NCBI GenBank assembly: GCA_036940085.1
Contig: JALLBK010000170.1
Location: 1 to 21,087, forward strand
Source: Discostella pseudostelligera
Taxonomy: Eukaryota > Bacillariophyta > Thalassiosirophyceae > Thalassiosirales > Thalassiosiraceae
DNA: 21,087 nt
Direction: 5' to 3'
Shown: piece by piece, positions 9,501-17,158 of the stretch
Numbering within the stretch: position 1 is the first letter of the stretch
Layout: each line of letters begins with the position of its first letter
The notes under the pieces: model-generated
What the model was told of the DNA's origin: nothing
Seen by the model: only the letters and a program-made list of their open reading frames with translations
Database searches by the model: none
Position numbers and translations under genes: made by a program

Positions 9501-10932
9501 CACTCCATTGTTGTGAGATGCTGTTCTCCTTTTTTGGAACCCTTGCAATGCCGAACTTGATTGCATTGCGCTCATCTGCCATTTGTTGGTAACGAGCCTT
9601 GACTTCCTCTGTCATTTCCTTCCATAGGGCTGCGATTTCTTTGAACGTGACCGGCGGATAGCCAGCCTCTTTACACATTGTGGTCATTTCAATGACATAA
9701 ACATCGTAGGCAGAAATCTTCCTCTGCTTCGTTGTTCCTTCCTCGCTGTCTTTTGGTTTTCTCCTTGACCGTCGCGCCACATCATTTCCTTGCTCCTCGA
9801 GCCCTACTTCTTCTGCCGATGCATCTTTGTTGAATATTGTTTCATTTTGCTCATCTGCCATCTGATGGTAAATGCATTTTTCTTCCTCCGTTATTTCCTT
9901 CCATTGAGCTGCGATTTCTTCCAATGTGAACGGGGGAAAGCCAGCCTCTTTACACATTGTGATCATTTCACTTACATAAACATTGTAGGAAGAAATCATC
10001 CTCTGCTTCTCCAGTCTTGATTTATTTCTGGACCGTCGCGCCACATCATCATTGCCTTGCTCTTCCTCATTATCCTCGATCCCTTCTTCTCCTGCTGCTG
10101 CAACTGTGTCGAATCTTGTTGCATTGCGCTCATCTGCCATTTGTTGGTAACGAGCCTTTTCTTCCTCTGTACTATCCTTCCATAGGGCGGCGACTTCTTT
10201 CATCGTGAACCGGGGAAGGCCTGCCTCTTTGCGCATTTTCGTCATCTCACTTCGATAAACATTGAAGGCAAAACTCTTTCTGGGCTTCGTCGGTCCACCC
10301 CACGGTCTCGATGGGCAGGGGATGTGCGTGCTCGTCAAGAATGCACTTTGGGTCTGTTTTATTTGTTTTAATGCCTTGGTATTAAACCACATCTGTACGG
10401 GATGATCTTTGGTATATAATGCCATAAACAATTGCTGTGGAGTTAATGTCGATGGACGATTTGCTGGACTGCGATAGGATGGTGCATGCCGGTAAAGCAA
10501 TGTCGGTGCACCTAGCATTTGATACCGTATTCGCTCAGGTGGTTGGATGTGATGGAATAATTCTTCATGAGACAACTCATCCTCGTCATCCTCATCATCA
10601 TCCGAGTTTGAAGAGGAATTGGAACATGAATCTATCATTTCATTCCCATTATTGGCAGGGCTGCCATCATTGTGCATAATGTCTACATCGACACCGCCAC
10701 CACCACCAGGTGTCGTAGGAATTGCAACATCTATCTGAGATGGAAATGAAGAAGATTGAGAATGATCATGTCCACTATTCCTCATATCATCATTGGAATT
10801 AATGTCGTGAGAGTCATTTTCATCATCACCATCAGGATCCCACCCCACCGATGAAGAAGAACTTGATGCACCATCGTTGGAGTTGGTCGACGAAGTAGGG
10901 TGGCGTCGTTTGCGGTTATTTGCCGTCGCCAT
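6560..10932 (-). CDS. HMG-box array protein with TAF1C/Rrn6-like C-terminal region
   Basis: Two overlapping minus-strand frames join into one gene, 10932-8160 plus 8058-6560, giving 1423 residues. The start is the ATG at 10930-10932, opening 'MATANNRKRRHP'. After an acidic Ser/Asp/Asn-rich N terminus come HMG boxes at ~217-274, ~310-367, ~405-459 and ~564-617, plus a half box at ~521-545. Typical segments are 'AYNVYVSEMTTMCKEAG' and 'ALWKEMTEE'. A C-x-C-x2-C patch ('PCQCQKCNF') follows, then a long beta-rich region. That region includes 'FPRTFAAGYGHSLHRVDLRD' and, soon after, 'KIWMLDVRHRPARIVVSW'. These resemble the beta-propeller of TAF1C/Rrn6, a subunit of the RNA polymerase I selectivity factor. 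HMG arrays are the layout of UBF. A Pol I initiation role is inference; HMG-array DNA binding is better supported. The boxes are close copies at DNA level, indicating recent tandem duplication. Confidence 0.8.
8059..8159 (-). other. Probable 101-bp intron in the HMG-array gene
   Basis: The upstream frame runs to a stop at 8008 and the downstream frame is open from above 8128, so the frame must change between them. A GTAAGT donor (8159 downward) and a TGCAAG acceptor (ending 8059) remove 101 nt and restore frame as ...'SHG|FFPRTFAAG'. A nearer acceptor, GCTCAG, would make a 44-nt intron that is also in frame. An indel in the assembly is the third option. Confidence 0.6.
9080..10285 (-). repeat. 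Tandem HMG-box coding repeats
   Basis: Four full and one partial copy of an approximately 170-nt box unit lie here. The phrases CATCTGCCAT and CCAGCCTCTTTACACATTGT recur nearly unchanged in the third and fourth boxes, and with few changes in the others. The partial copy (about 9297-9370) keeps only the second half of the box. Confidence 0.85.
9247..9274. repeat. (CTT)n-(CGT)n compound microsatellite
   Basis: Runs of CTT/TTC then CGT lie inside the HMG-array gene. They encode Lys and Thr runs just before the fourth full box. Confidence 0.8.
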
Positions 10933-11248
10933 CGTTTTCGCTGTCACGGCCTATGAAGATGATGGAGGTATGAGGGGGTTGGATAGATATCAGAGATGCT
11001 TCAGCTTGTTCGGCGCATGGGCACTAGTAATACCAGCGGCAGCGTCATGGTCATGGCGGCGCCGACGGCCAGACTAACCATAGTGGAAGAGACTGAAGCG
11101 GATATTTGGCGGGAAGCATGCTTTGCGACGGGGAAGCTTTGGTTTTGGCGCGAAAGTCCCGGGCGGGAACTTTTGGCGGGAAACTCCGCCATCCATACCG
11201 ATCGACGCGACGGCCGACGACGGCCACCAAAACTCATGCTCATGTCCA
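10933..11248. promoter_or_regulatory. Bidirectional promoter with four E2F-type sites
   Basis: This 316-bp region separates the ATGs of the HMG-array gene and the methyltransferase gene. It contains TTTGGCGGGAA (11105-11115), TTTTGGCGCGAAA (11143-11155), GGCGGGAAC (11162-11170) and TTTTGGCGGGAAA (11171-11183). The second and fourth match the symmetric E2F/DP consensus. Out-of-frame ATGs at 11235 and 11242 precede the methyltransferase start and may act as upstream starts. Confidence 0.6.
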
Positions 11249-12613
11249 ATGTCAATGTCCACCACGATCATGCCAACCTCAATGATGTTGCCCCGCCTAT
11301 CATCTTCGTATCGCTGCATCGCACTGGTAATCTGCATCACCGCCATACATGGATTTTCCTTCGGTGTCACCTCTACGCGGCGGGATGTCATGGAACAATT
11401 CCAAAAGATGTCAATCCTCACCACAACCGCTCCCTTGGTGACGATGCTCATCCCGTCAATCGCCATTGCCGCTCCGACGACGACGACGACAGGTGATGAT
11501 CGCGGGGTCTCCTCTTCGACGACGACGACAATAATAATATCTGCAGCATGGAAAGCCGTCGATGGTTTGAACAGTCTCGAATCCAACAACAAATTCGTAT
11601 CCTTCAACGATTCTTCCTATCAAGCTATGATCAATGATCCAAGTCGAACTCCACTCTTCGAAAAGGCAATATTAAATAGATTACAATCTTCACCGGATGG
11701 ATCACAATCTCAGGTAGTATTAGATTTGGGTACTGGCCCTTACGCCTATTTTGCAATCATTGCCGCCAAATACGGAGCTGGGAAAGTCTATGCCATTGAA
11801 GCCAACAAGGAGGCGGCGGCATTGGCACGCAATGCAGTTCACAAGGCAGGATACGATGACAAAATAACAATCCTCGAGGGATTCTCCACCGATATTACGC
11901 TACCCGATGGAATCAAGGCAGATTTTGCAATTGCCGAAATTGTAGGCAGTGTCGCCTCCGAGGAGGGAGCCATTGCCACCATCTCGGATGCACATAAACG
12001 TTTGCTCAAGTATCCCACTGATGCATCGTCGTGGATACCCAATCGAATTCAAACCTATGCAGCGCCTGCATCCTACTCGCTTCATAATTTATTCAAACCG
12101 CCAGCATTTGATTGGACGAAGTTAAATGGGGAACCAGTACGATTTAATTGTCGTGATGAGGGGTTACAATTATTGTCGGATCCGGAACTGGTGGAGGATA
12201 TTTCCTTTCCAGATATTCTTGTTTTGGGGAAGAAGGGGAAAGAACAACGTCGTATTACATTCACCGTCGATGGGAAGAGAATCGATGAGAATATCAAAAA
12301 GTTTAATGAAGAATATACTAGGGGAAGAGTTCCCGACGCGGAAACCTTGGCAATTGAGGCGGCGAATAGTGTTTCGGGGGTAGCACTTTGGCCTCGATTG
12401 CTGCTAGATGGGGACATACAAATCAATTCACGGCATTATCCAGATGGTGCTCATCAGAGATCGCATTGGCAAAGTGTGTTACCAATCATGTCTCCTGAAC
12501 CAGTGGCGGTGAAGGGTGGGGATGAAATTATAGTCAACTTTGATTTCGATGTGTCCTCGGAGGTAACTACACCTCCATCGTACAAGATAAGTGGGAATGT
12601 AGTGAGCAAATAA
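11249..12613 (+). CDS. PRMT-like SAM methyltransferase with plastid and lumen targeting
   Basis: 454 residues from the first in-frame ATG at 11249. The frame is open further upstream, but only from non-ATG codons. The class I methyltransferase core shows motif I 'VVLDLGTGPYAYFA' (~155-168), the acidic 'VYAIEAN' (~180) and 'AEIVGSVASEE' (~229-239). The last sits where protein arginine methyltransferases have the double-E loop, and 'WIPNRIQTYAAP' follows like the PRMT 'P-R/N' strand. The C-terminal half is beta-rich, as in PRMTs. The N terminus has a signal peptide (hydrophobic ~23-34, likely cut before Phe36 in 'IHGFSFG'), then a short basic region. After that come Arg44-Arg45, a hydrophobic segment (~55-73) and 'AIAA', a twin-arginine-type thylakoid signal. 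Arg methylation is inferred from the fold only; the substrate is unknown. A (GAC)n tract encodes Thr. Confidence 0.8.
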   Translation: MSMSTTIMPTSMMLPRLSSSYRCIALVICITAIHGFSFGVTSTRRDVMEQFQKMSILTTTAPLVTMLIPSIAIAAPTTTTTGDDRGVSSSTTTTIIISAAWKAVDGLNSLESNNKFVSFNDSSYQAMINDPSRTPLFEKAILNRLQSSPDGSQSQVVLDLGTGPYAYFAIIAAKYGAGKVYAIEANKEAAALARNAVHKAGYDDKITILEGFSTDITLPDGIKADFAIAEIVGSVASEEGAIATISDAHKRLLKYPTDASSWIPNRIQTYAAPASYSLHNLFKPPAFDWTKLNGEPVRFNCRDEGLQLLSDPELVEDISFPDILVLGKKGKEQRRITFTVDGKRIDENIKKFNEEYTRGRVPDAETLAIEAANSVSGVALWPRLLLDGDIQINSRHYPDGAHQRSHWQSVLPIMSPEPVAVKGGDEIIVNFDFDVSSEVTTPPSYKISGNVVSK

Positions 12614-12632
12614 GTACTATTTGTTGCAGTAA

Positions 12633-13250
12633 TTACAAATAACTTTGATCCTTCACTTTCAAGTTGACAATGTAATTGGTTGCAATATCCTTTGATATCA
12701 TGGACACAGTACGCTCAGCATCTGCAGTCTTTATTGTCCTCCCCTCCCGTAGGACTTCCCGTTGAAAATCTCTCTCGTCGAGACTACCTATACCAATCCC
12801 ACCCGAAGGATCTTTGATGTATGCTAAGCCAAATTGATTTAATATTATCCCACCCGCCACAAACAGCCACGCTAATGTCGTTATTGCCTGAGATATTCTC
12901 TGCGGTAAGAGCAAGCTATTCTTTCTATTCATGCTCGAATCAAACTCAATTTTGCGAAGTTCGGGGTCCGCTGATAGCTCCTCCCAGGTTAGACCCTCTC
13001 GTTTAGTACCATCTGTATTGTTCATTTCTTCGGCTATTTCCGCCTCGTCGTCATTTTTCATTGTTAGTTGTGGCCGCGCCGATCGACGGTGGGGATGATT
13101 GGACAGAGTTTGAATGTCATTAAGTTGCACTAATTTGGGCGTGATAAAACGTGGTATTGTGTAAAATCCAGAAGTGGTGTATTCAGCAGATAATGCCGTA
13201 ACGAGGATGATCGTCAGCGGCCAATTGCTTGTTGTTCTCGCCATGACCAT
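12633..13250 (-). CDS. Plastid-targeted single-span membrane protein, unrecognised
   Basis: 205 residues, ATG at 13248-13250, with a second ATG two codons later. The N terminus has a hydrophobic signal segment ('WPLTIILVTALSA') ending in 'TTSGFYT', where Phe follows a small residue as in diatom plastid presequences. A basic region follows ('PHRRSARPQ'). The mature part contains 'GLTWEELSADPELRKIEFDS', then one membrane span at about 122-146 ('AITTLAWLFVAGGIILNQFG'), and a charged C-terminal tail. I do not know the family. It converges on the methyltransferase gene with only 19 bp between the two stop codons. It is divergent to gene A. Confidence 0.75.
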   Translation of the reverse strand: MVMARTTSNWPLTIILVTALSAEYTTSGFYTIPRFITPKLVQLNDIQTLSNHPHRRSARPQLTMKNDDEAEIAEEMNNTDGTKREGLTWEELSADPELRKIEFDSSMNRKNSLLLPQRISQAITTLAWLFVAGGIILNQFGLAYIKDPSGGIGIGSLDERDFQREVLREGRTIKTADAERTVSMISKDIATNYIVNLKVKDQSYL

Positions 13251-13720
13251 GATCCTGCACGTCGTTTCTGTTTCAAAGTTTAGGTATGGGTATTGTGCTT
13301 TGAAAGCACGTAGGGACGAGGCAATTGAATTGTCTTGAGAGCAAAAGAAGGTACCTCTCTGTGTTGCCTTTGATGGACACCAAACATGTATCTACATACC
13401 TATCGCGTCTCGGAGGATTTTGTTTGAATATCTATGACAATTTTGTCAAAGATTGAGTGGACGATCTCGAGGTGCACCAAGTCGCATACGCGCATCCACA
13501 TAGGAATACATATGATTTTTTGCTTCCGGAGTGAAACAAGCCCCAAGCACGAGAGATGCGGGCTTCTGCGGCGAGAATGCAGACAACCAACCTTCCGAAG
13601 CGATGTGCTTCACGAAATGCATCTCAATCACATCACAATCCAAATCTTTCTCTTGGCAACATCACAATTCAATATTGGTTTGCTTAGGTTCATCTTATTA
13701 CTGAAGTTTAACTCCCAATT
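13251..13720. other. Divergent intergenic region
   Basis: This 470-bp region lies upstream of both the small plastid membrane protein gene and gene A. It contains a perfect odd-centred palindrome, GTGCTTTGAAAGCAC, at 13295-13309. I see no convincing gene. The plus frame from 13434 is ATG-poor in character and overlaps gene A's start. Confidence 0.5.
13295..13309. promoter_or_regulatory. 15-bp palindrome, possible dimeric binding site
   Basis: GTGCTTTGAAAGCAC has 7-nt perfect arms around a central G, 45 bp upstream of the start of the minus-strand gene. A regulatory role is a guess from position. Confidence 0.3.
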
Positions 13721-14929
13721 ATGTCCGCTACGCCTTGCGAATCAAACGATAACTTCGACCTACTAGACCTATCCGACTCTCTAGGTGTGAGTACTCGTCA
13801 GAGCAGTGTTGGAGGTGGTTCGGGATGCAACGATGCGACTAGCCCTAGCTCCACCGAGGCCAAGCCAGAAGATGATGTGCAAGGCACAGAGCCAGACCCG
13901 GAGGAATCCCCAACATTTACTGCTTCGTCTGTCGCAACGTTCCTTTCTTGCAACACCACTGACGCTCTAGAGCTAACCAAATACAACAACATTGAACTCA
14001 TCGAACTTGCGTATGATTACGATATTCACACGACGAACGAAGCCGACCCTTCCTTTTCCGTAAGTGTATTTGAACTGGACATGTTGAAGGCTGTTGCGGA
14101 TGAATTCGGACTATCTTCATGTGCATTCGGTAGGAGGAGCTTGAGAAATGCTGGTGTATCTTCTTCGGTGGTTGGTATTGGATCGAATCCTGGCGATGTA
14201 GTTGACACAACTCGTTGTAAGTGAACTCGCCTTCCTCTGCTGATATTTGCTAGGGAGTTTGGATTTGGTTTGATCTAATGAATCTCAATTGAATTGTCGC
14301 CTTCAGATTGCATGGAAAACACCGTCTCAACCGACGAGTCGTCAACTTGCACCCCAATGATCGGATTTATGACAGCTTGGGTCGATAAAACTAGTGGAGC
14401 AGGCCTCGCGAAGCGCGACATTTATACTGCCATTGGAAAGTACAGTAAATCCTATGTCACAGACGAAGGAGTGCTTGCCGTGTCTTATATCGGTACCCGT
14501 CCTGCTATGATAGTGTCGAACGCAGAATTGGATTTTCTTAAAGAAAGTACTGCAATGGCACCGGGTGCTTTGGCAGGCATTGCAGTAGCGTCTGTTCTTG
14601 CTCTTCTCGCTGCGGTTGCGTTGGTAGGAAGGAATTGCAGGTATAGAAACAAGGACATGAAGAGAAGCGAGAAGTTGAATGGTTCCACAAATAATGCACT
14701 CGTCGTGGGTGGCGACTATGACGAAGACGATGGCGTGTTGGTAATGGTCATGGATGACGACAGCACTATTTCAATTAATACCGAATGCTGCACCGTCGAC
14801 GAAACGATTGGTTCAAGTGTCGAAAATGCACCCGGCGGTTCATCTCGAGGTGACGACGGGCCACCTAAGGACGAAGGATTTGAGTTAAGCTATGATGAAG
14901 TGATCAACATGCAAGATATTCACCTGTGA
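13721..14929 (+). CDS. Single-pass membrane protein A (paralogue of B and C)
   Basis: Two exons, 13721-14216 and 14307-14929, giving 372 residues. An in-frame TAA at 13709-13711 supports the ATG. After an acidic Ser-rich N terminus come the family blocks: 'TFLSC', 'LAYDYDIHTT', helix 'FELDMLKAVADEFGLSSC', and across the intron 'TTRYCMENTV'. Next are 'CTPMIGFMTAWV', 'DIYTAIGKYSKSYVTDEG' and 'VSYIGTRPA', then a membrane span at ~253-274 followed by 'RNCRYRNKDMKR'. The tail is acidic. Shared cysteines suggest disulphides and an oxidising, extracytoplasmic N-terminal part, though no signal peptide is present. The closest relative here is gene B (opposite strand, 2.2 kb away). Function unknown. 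Confidence 0.85.
14217..14306 (+). other. 90-bp phase-1 intron of gene A
   Basis: Donor GTAAGT at 14217 and acceptor CTTCAG ending at 14306. Splicing splits a Tyr codon (t|at) just before a conserved Cys. Gene B has an intron of the same length and phase at the matching site. Confidence 0.9.
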
Positions 14930-15060
14930 ATTCATTAATGAGAAGAAAGTAGCCCACAGAGTCAGAGTTGCTCACCTCGGTTGTAAGTTGATACATGAAT
15001 GAAATAGTTGCATCGTAAATACATTGTAAGAATCTCGCATTTTCTTTAGGAAGCATCGGA

Positions 15061-16566
15061 TCATGGAGTAGGCTGCATTGTTCTGTGAAATGCCAATACC
15101 ACTCCATTATGGTTGCAGAAGTACACATTCTTGCAATTGCACTGGTCTCGCTTCCATTTCAGCCATTTTAGTAGATTCGCCTTCTTGCTAATTAGCATCA
15201 TTCCCGATCCATCACCATCATGTTTGCTACATCGGACTCTTCGTTCTATTACGTACTCGTTTGGGAAGGGTCGATCTGGCCAAATTTGATTCCATCGTCG
15301 CGCAATAAGAGACACCGGGAAACCGTCCTCTCCATAATCTGATAGAATTGCAATCAATCTCGCCATAAAAAGGTCATCATTGTCAATGTCGTTTCTCTCT
15401 GGATTGCTCTCATCCTGCATACGCTTGTGGTCTTCCAGAAGCTTCAACTCATCAAATTTCGGATTCTTCTGTTGTCCAATTCCACCCTCCTTGGTGAGAT
15501 GCTCATACGCCGCCTTGATCATAATAAAGTCGTCCCCATTTTCTTCCTTCTTCTCATCGTCAATCTCACGTTGTTGTGTTGCTTTGTCAGGATGGATCGC
15601 TCTCGCGAGTTCAATGTATCGTCTTCTTACCGCATCCAAATCAGCACCCACGTCTAGTCCTAATGCTCTGTAACTCTCCGCTCGTGCACCACTTCCATGC
15701 TCTAACAACCATTGATGACAATCTGTATTTCCTCTCATTTTTGCAATATCCGCAGCATAGTTTCCCGCAGCATCTTGAACTGTATCGTACACACCATGCG
15801 CATCACGAAAATACTGTAACAGAGGTAGATTCCCACCCCATGCAGCTTTATGATTTGGTGTGTGACCCTGTGTATTGCTATTATCGGCAGTGGAGATGTA
15901 GATGATGCCAAGAGAATGAAGATATCTTGCCAGCGGTAATACTCCCGACCCATCATTCGCGCACATGTGGTCATGATCATCGCCTCCCCATCGTTTGGCC
16001 GGAACAAGCCCTATCCAGTGCATTAAACCACAATTGAATCCATTCCGCTCATGCACCACATGCACACCATTCTTTTCTATCAAATAATTGACAATAGTTA
16101 ATCGATTCTGCCACACTGCCAATTGAAGGGGAGTGACATTGCCTCGTCCACATTTTGGATGAGAATGTGCACCGTACTTTTCTATTAACAATTTACACGT
16201 GCTGAGATGTCCATTACGAGCAGCATAGTGTAGTGGTGTTCGATGGGTAGATGGGTGATGAGCATGTTGATCCACGGATAATAAATGTTGGTCTGAATAA
16301 TGATGTAGGATTGATTCAATTGCCTCATCAAATCCAGTTCCCGCCATCCAATGTAATGGCAAGCATCCTGTTTTTACATCCCTATGTTCCGATGATGCAA
16401 GAAGGTCTATCATTGTCTCGTTATGATGTGAGCACCATGATTGTAATGTTGCCAGACGCAATTGTCGCTCGTCAGGAGATGACAACGGCGGGAGATTGGA
16501 TAGGTCGAGTAACGACGACGAGGTGGGTTTAGCGGCACTAGCACTAGCAGCAGCAATGCTTGCCAT
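15061..16566 (-). CDS. Ankyrin-repeat/DnaJ-domain protein
   Basis: 501 residues, ATG at 16564-16566. An Ala/Ser-rich N terminus is followed by ankyrin-type repeats over about 65-290. Examples are 'TGCLPLHWMAGTG', 'HRTPLHYAARNGHLSTCKLL', 'VTPLQLAVWQNRL' and 'GHTPNHKAAWGGNLPLLQYF'. A J domain follows (~299-365): 'YRALGLDVGADLDAVRRRY', the HPD motif in 'AIHPDK', and 'MIKAAYEHL'. HPD means it can stimulate an Hsp70 ATPase. The last 100 residues contain 'LIAILSDYGEDGFPVSLIA' and 'KKANLLKWLKWK', suggestive of a winged-helix/OST-HTH-like fold, and end with a Cys/His patch. The likely role is an Hsp70 co-chaperone with ankyrin-based client recognition. No signal peptide or membrane span, so probably cytosolic or nuclear. 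Confidence 0.9.
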   Translation of the reverse strand: MASIAAASASAAKPTSSSLLDLSNLPPLSSPDERQLRLATLQSWCSHHNETMIDLLASSEHRDVKTGCLPLHWMAGTGFDEAIESILHHYSDQHLLSVDQHAHHPSTHRTPLHYAARNGHLSTCKLLIEKYGAHSHPKCGRGNVTPLQLAVWQNRLTIVNYLIEKNGVHVVHERNGFNCGLMHWIGLVPAKRWGGDDHDHMCANDGSGVLPLARYLHSLGIIYISTADNSNTQGHTPNHKAAWGGNLPLLQYFRDAHGVYDTVQDAAGNYAADIAKMRGNTDCHQWLLEHGSGARAESYRALGLDVGADLDAVRRRYIELARAIHPDKATQQREIDDEKKEENGDDFIMIKAAYEHLTKEGGIGQQKNPKFDELKLLEDHKRMQDESNPERNDIDNDDLFMARLIAILSDYGEDGFPVSLIARRWNQIWPDRPFPNEYVIERRVRCSKHDGDGSGMMLISKKANLLKWLKWKRDQCNCKNVYFCNHNGVVLAFHRTMQPTP

Positions 16567-17158
16567 GATGAAGATGTTTAATGATGATGTTGCTTATTCG
16601 TCTACCTCGCACACCGCTCCCATCGGCGAGTTCAGCGCATCATGCATCCTAAGTCGATGAATGGCTGGTACTAGATATCGATATCGGCTGCTATCGGTAC
16701 CATATCGGAGATAGTGATACGGTTGCCGCCCATGGTTGGTGTTAGTGTTAGTGTAGAAGTGTTTGTTTTAGTGGTTGCTTGTTGCTTGGTACTCTAGGTG
16801 GCCGGCGGCGGCGGCGGCGGATGTGAGTGTCACGTGGAAGCACCGCACAATTTCCCGCCAAACCGGACACGTGGAATCAGGAGGCATCCCGCCGAAAATC
16901 GGCCACGTGGAATTCAGATGCGCTTGACCCTGCCACGTGGAAAGAGGGTGTGCTGCGGCACTTTGGCTCACCCTGCCACGTGGAACATTTGATCAGGATG
17001 GAGGATGCTTTCTTTGTCTCACCTCTCACCCGTCCTGCAACGAGAGTTGCTGTCCTCCGTTCTACTGTTCGAATATCAGTAAAGTTATTCGTAGTTCATT
17101 CTCATATTAGATTATCTCTTGACGCAAACATATTATAGCCTTTCACCGTTGGGTGTCA
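16567..17158. promoter_or_regulatory. Intergenic region with five CACGTGGAA motifs and an E2F site
   Basis: This 592-bp region lies between the ankyrin-DnaJ start and the gene B stop. CACGTGGAA begins at 16831, 16868, 16904, 16934 and 16977, all in the same orientation. TTTCCCGCCAAA (16851-16862) is the exact complement of a symmetric E2F site. A (GGC)n tract lies at 16801-16820, and GATATCGATATCGGC-like repeats at about 16672-16712. Short open frames reading 'TWN' repeats here are by-products of the motif array. Confidence 0.7.

Noticed and set aside
9087..10208. Several plus-strand open frames opposite the HMG boxes
   Set aside because: They repeat with the HMG units and are antisense shadows of duplicated coding sequence.
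10933..10947. Five-codon N-terminal extension of the HMG-array protein
   Set aside because: It would start at GTG; the ATG at 10930-10932 is the plausible eukaryotic start.
11123..11248. N-terminal extension of the methyltransferase
   Set aside because: The frame is open but has no ATG, and it crosses the E2F-site cluster. The ATG at 11249 puts a signal peptide at the N terminus.
16827..17138. Open frame with repeated 'TWN' residues
   Set aside because: Explained by translation of the CACGTGGAA motif array, with no other coding signal.
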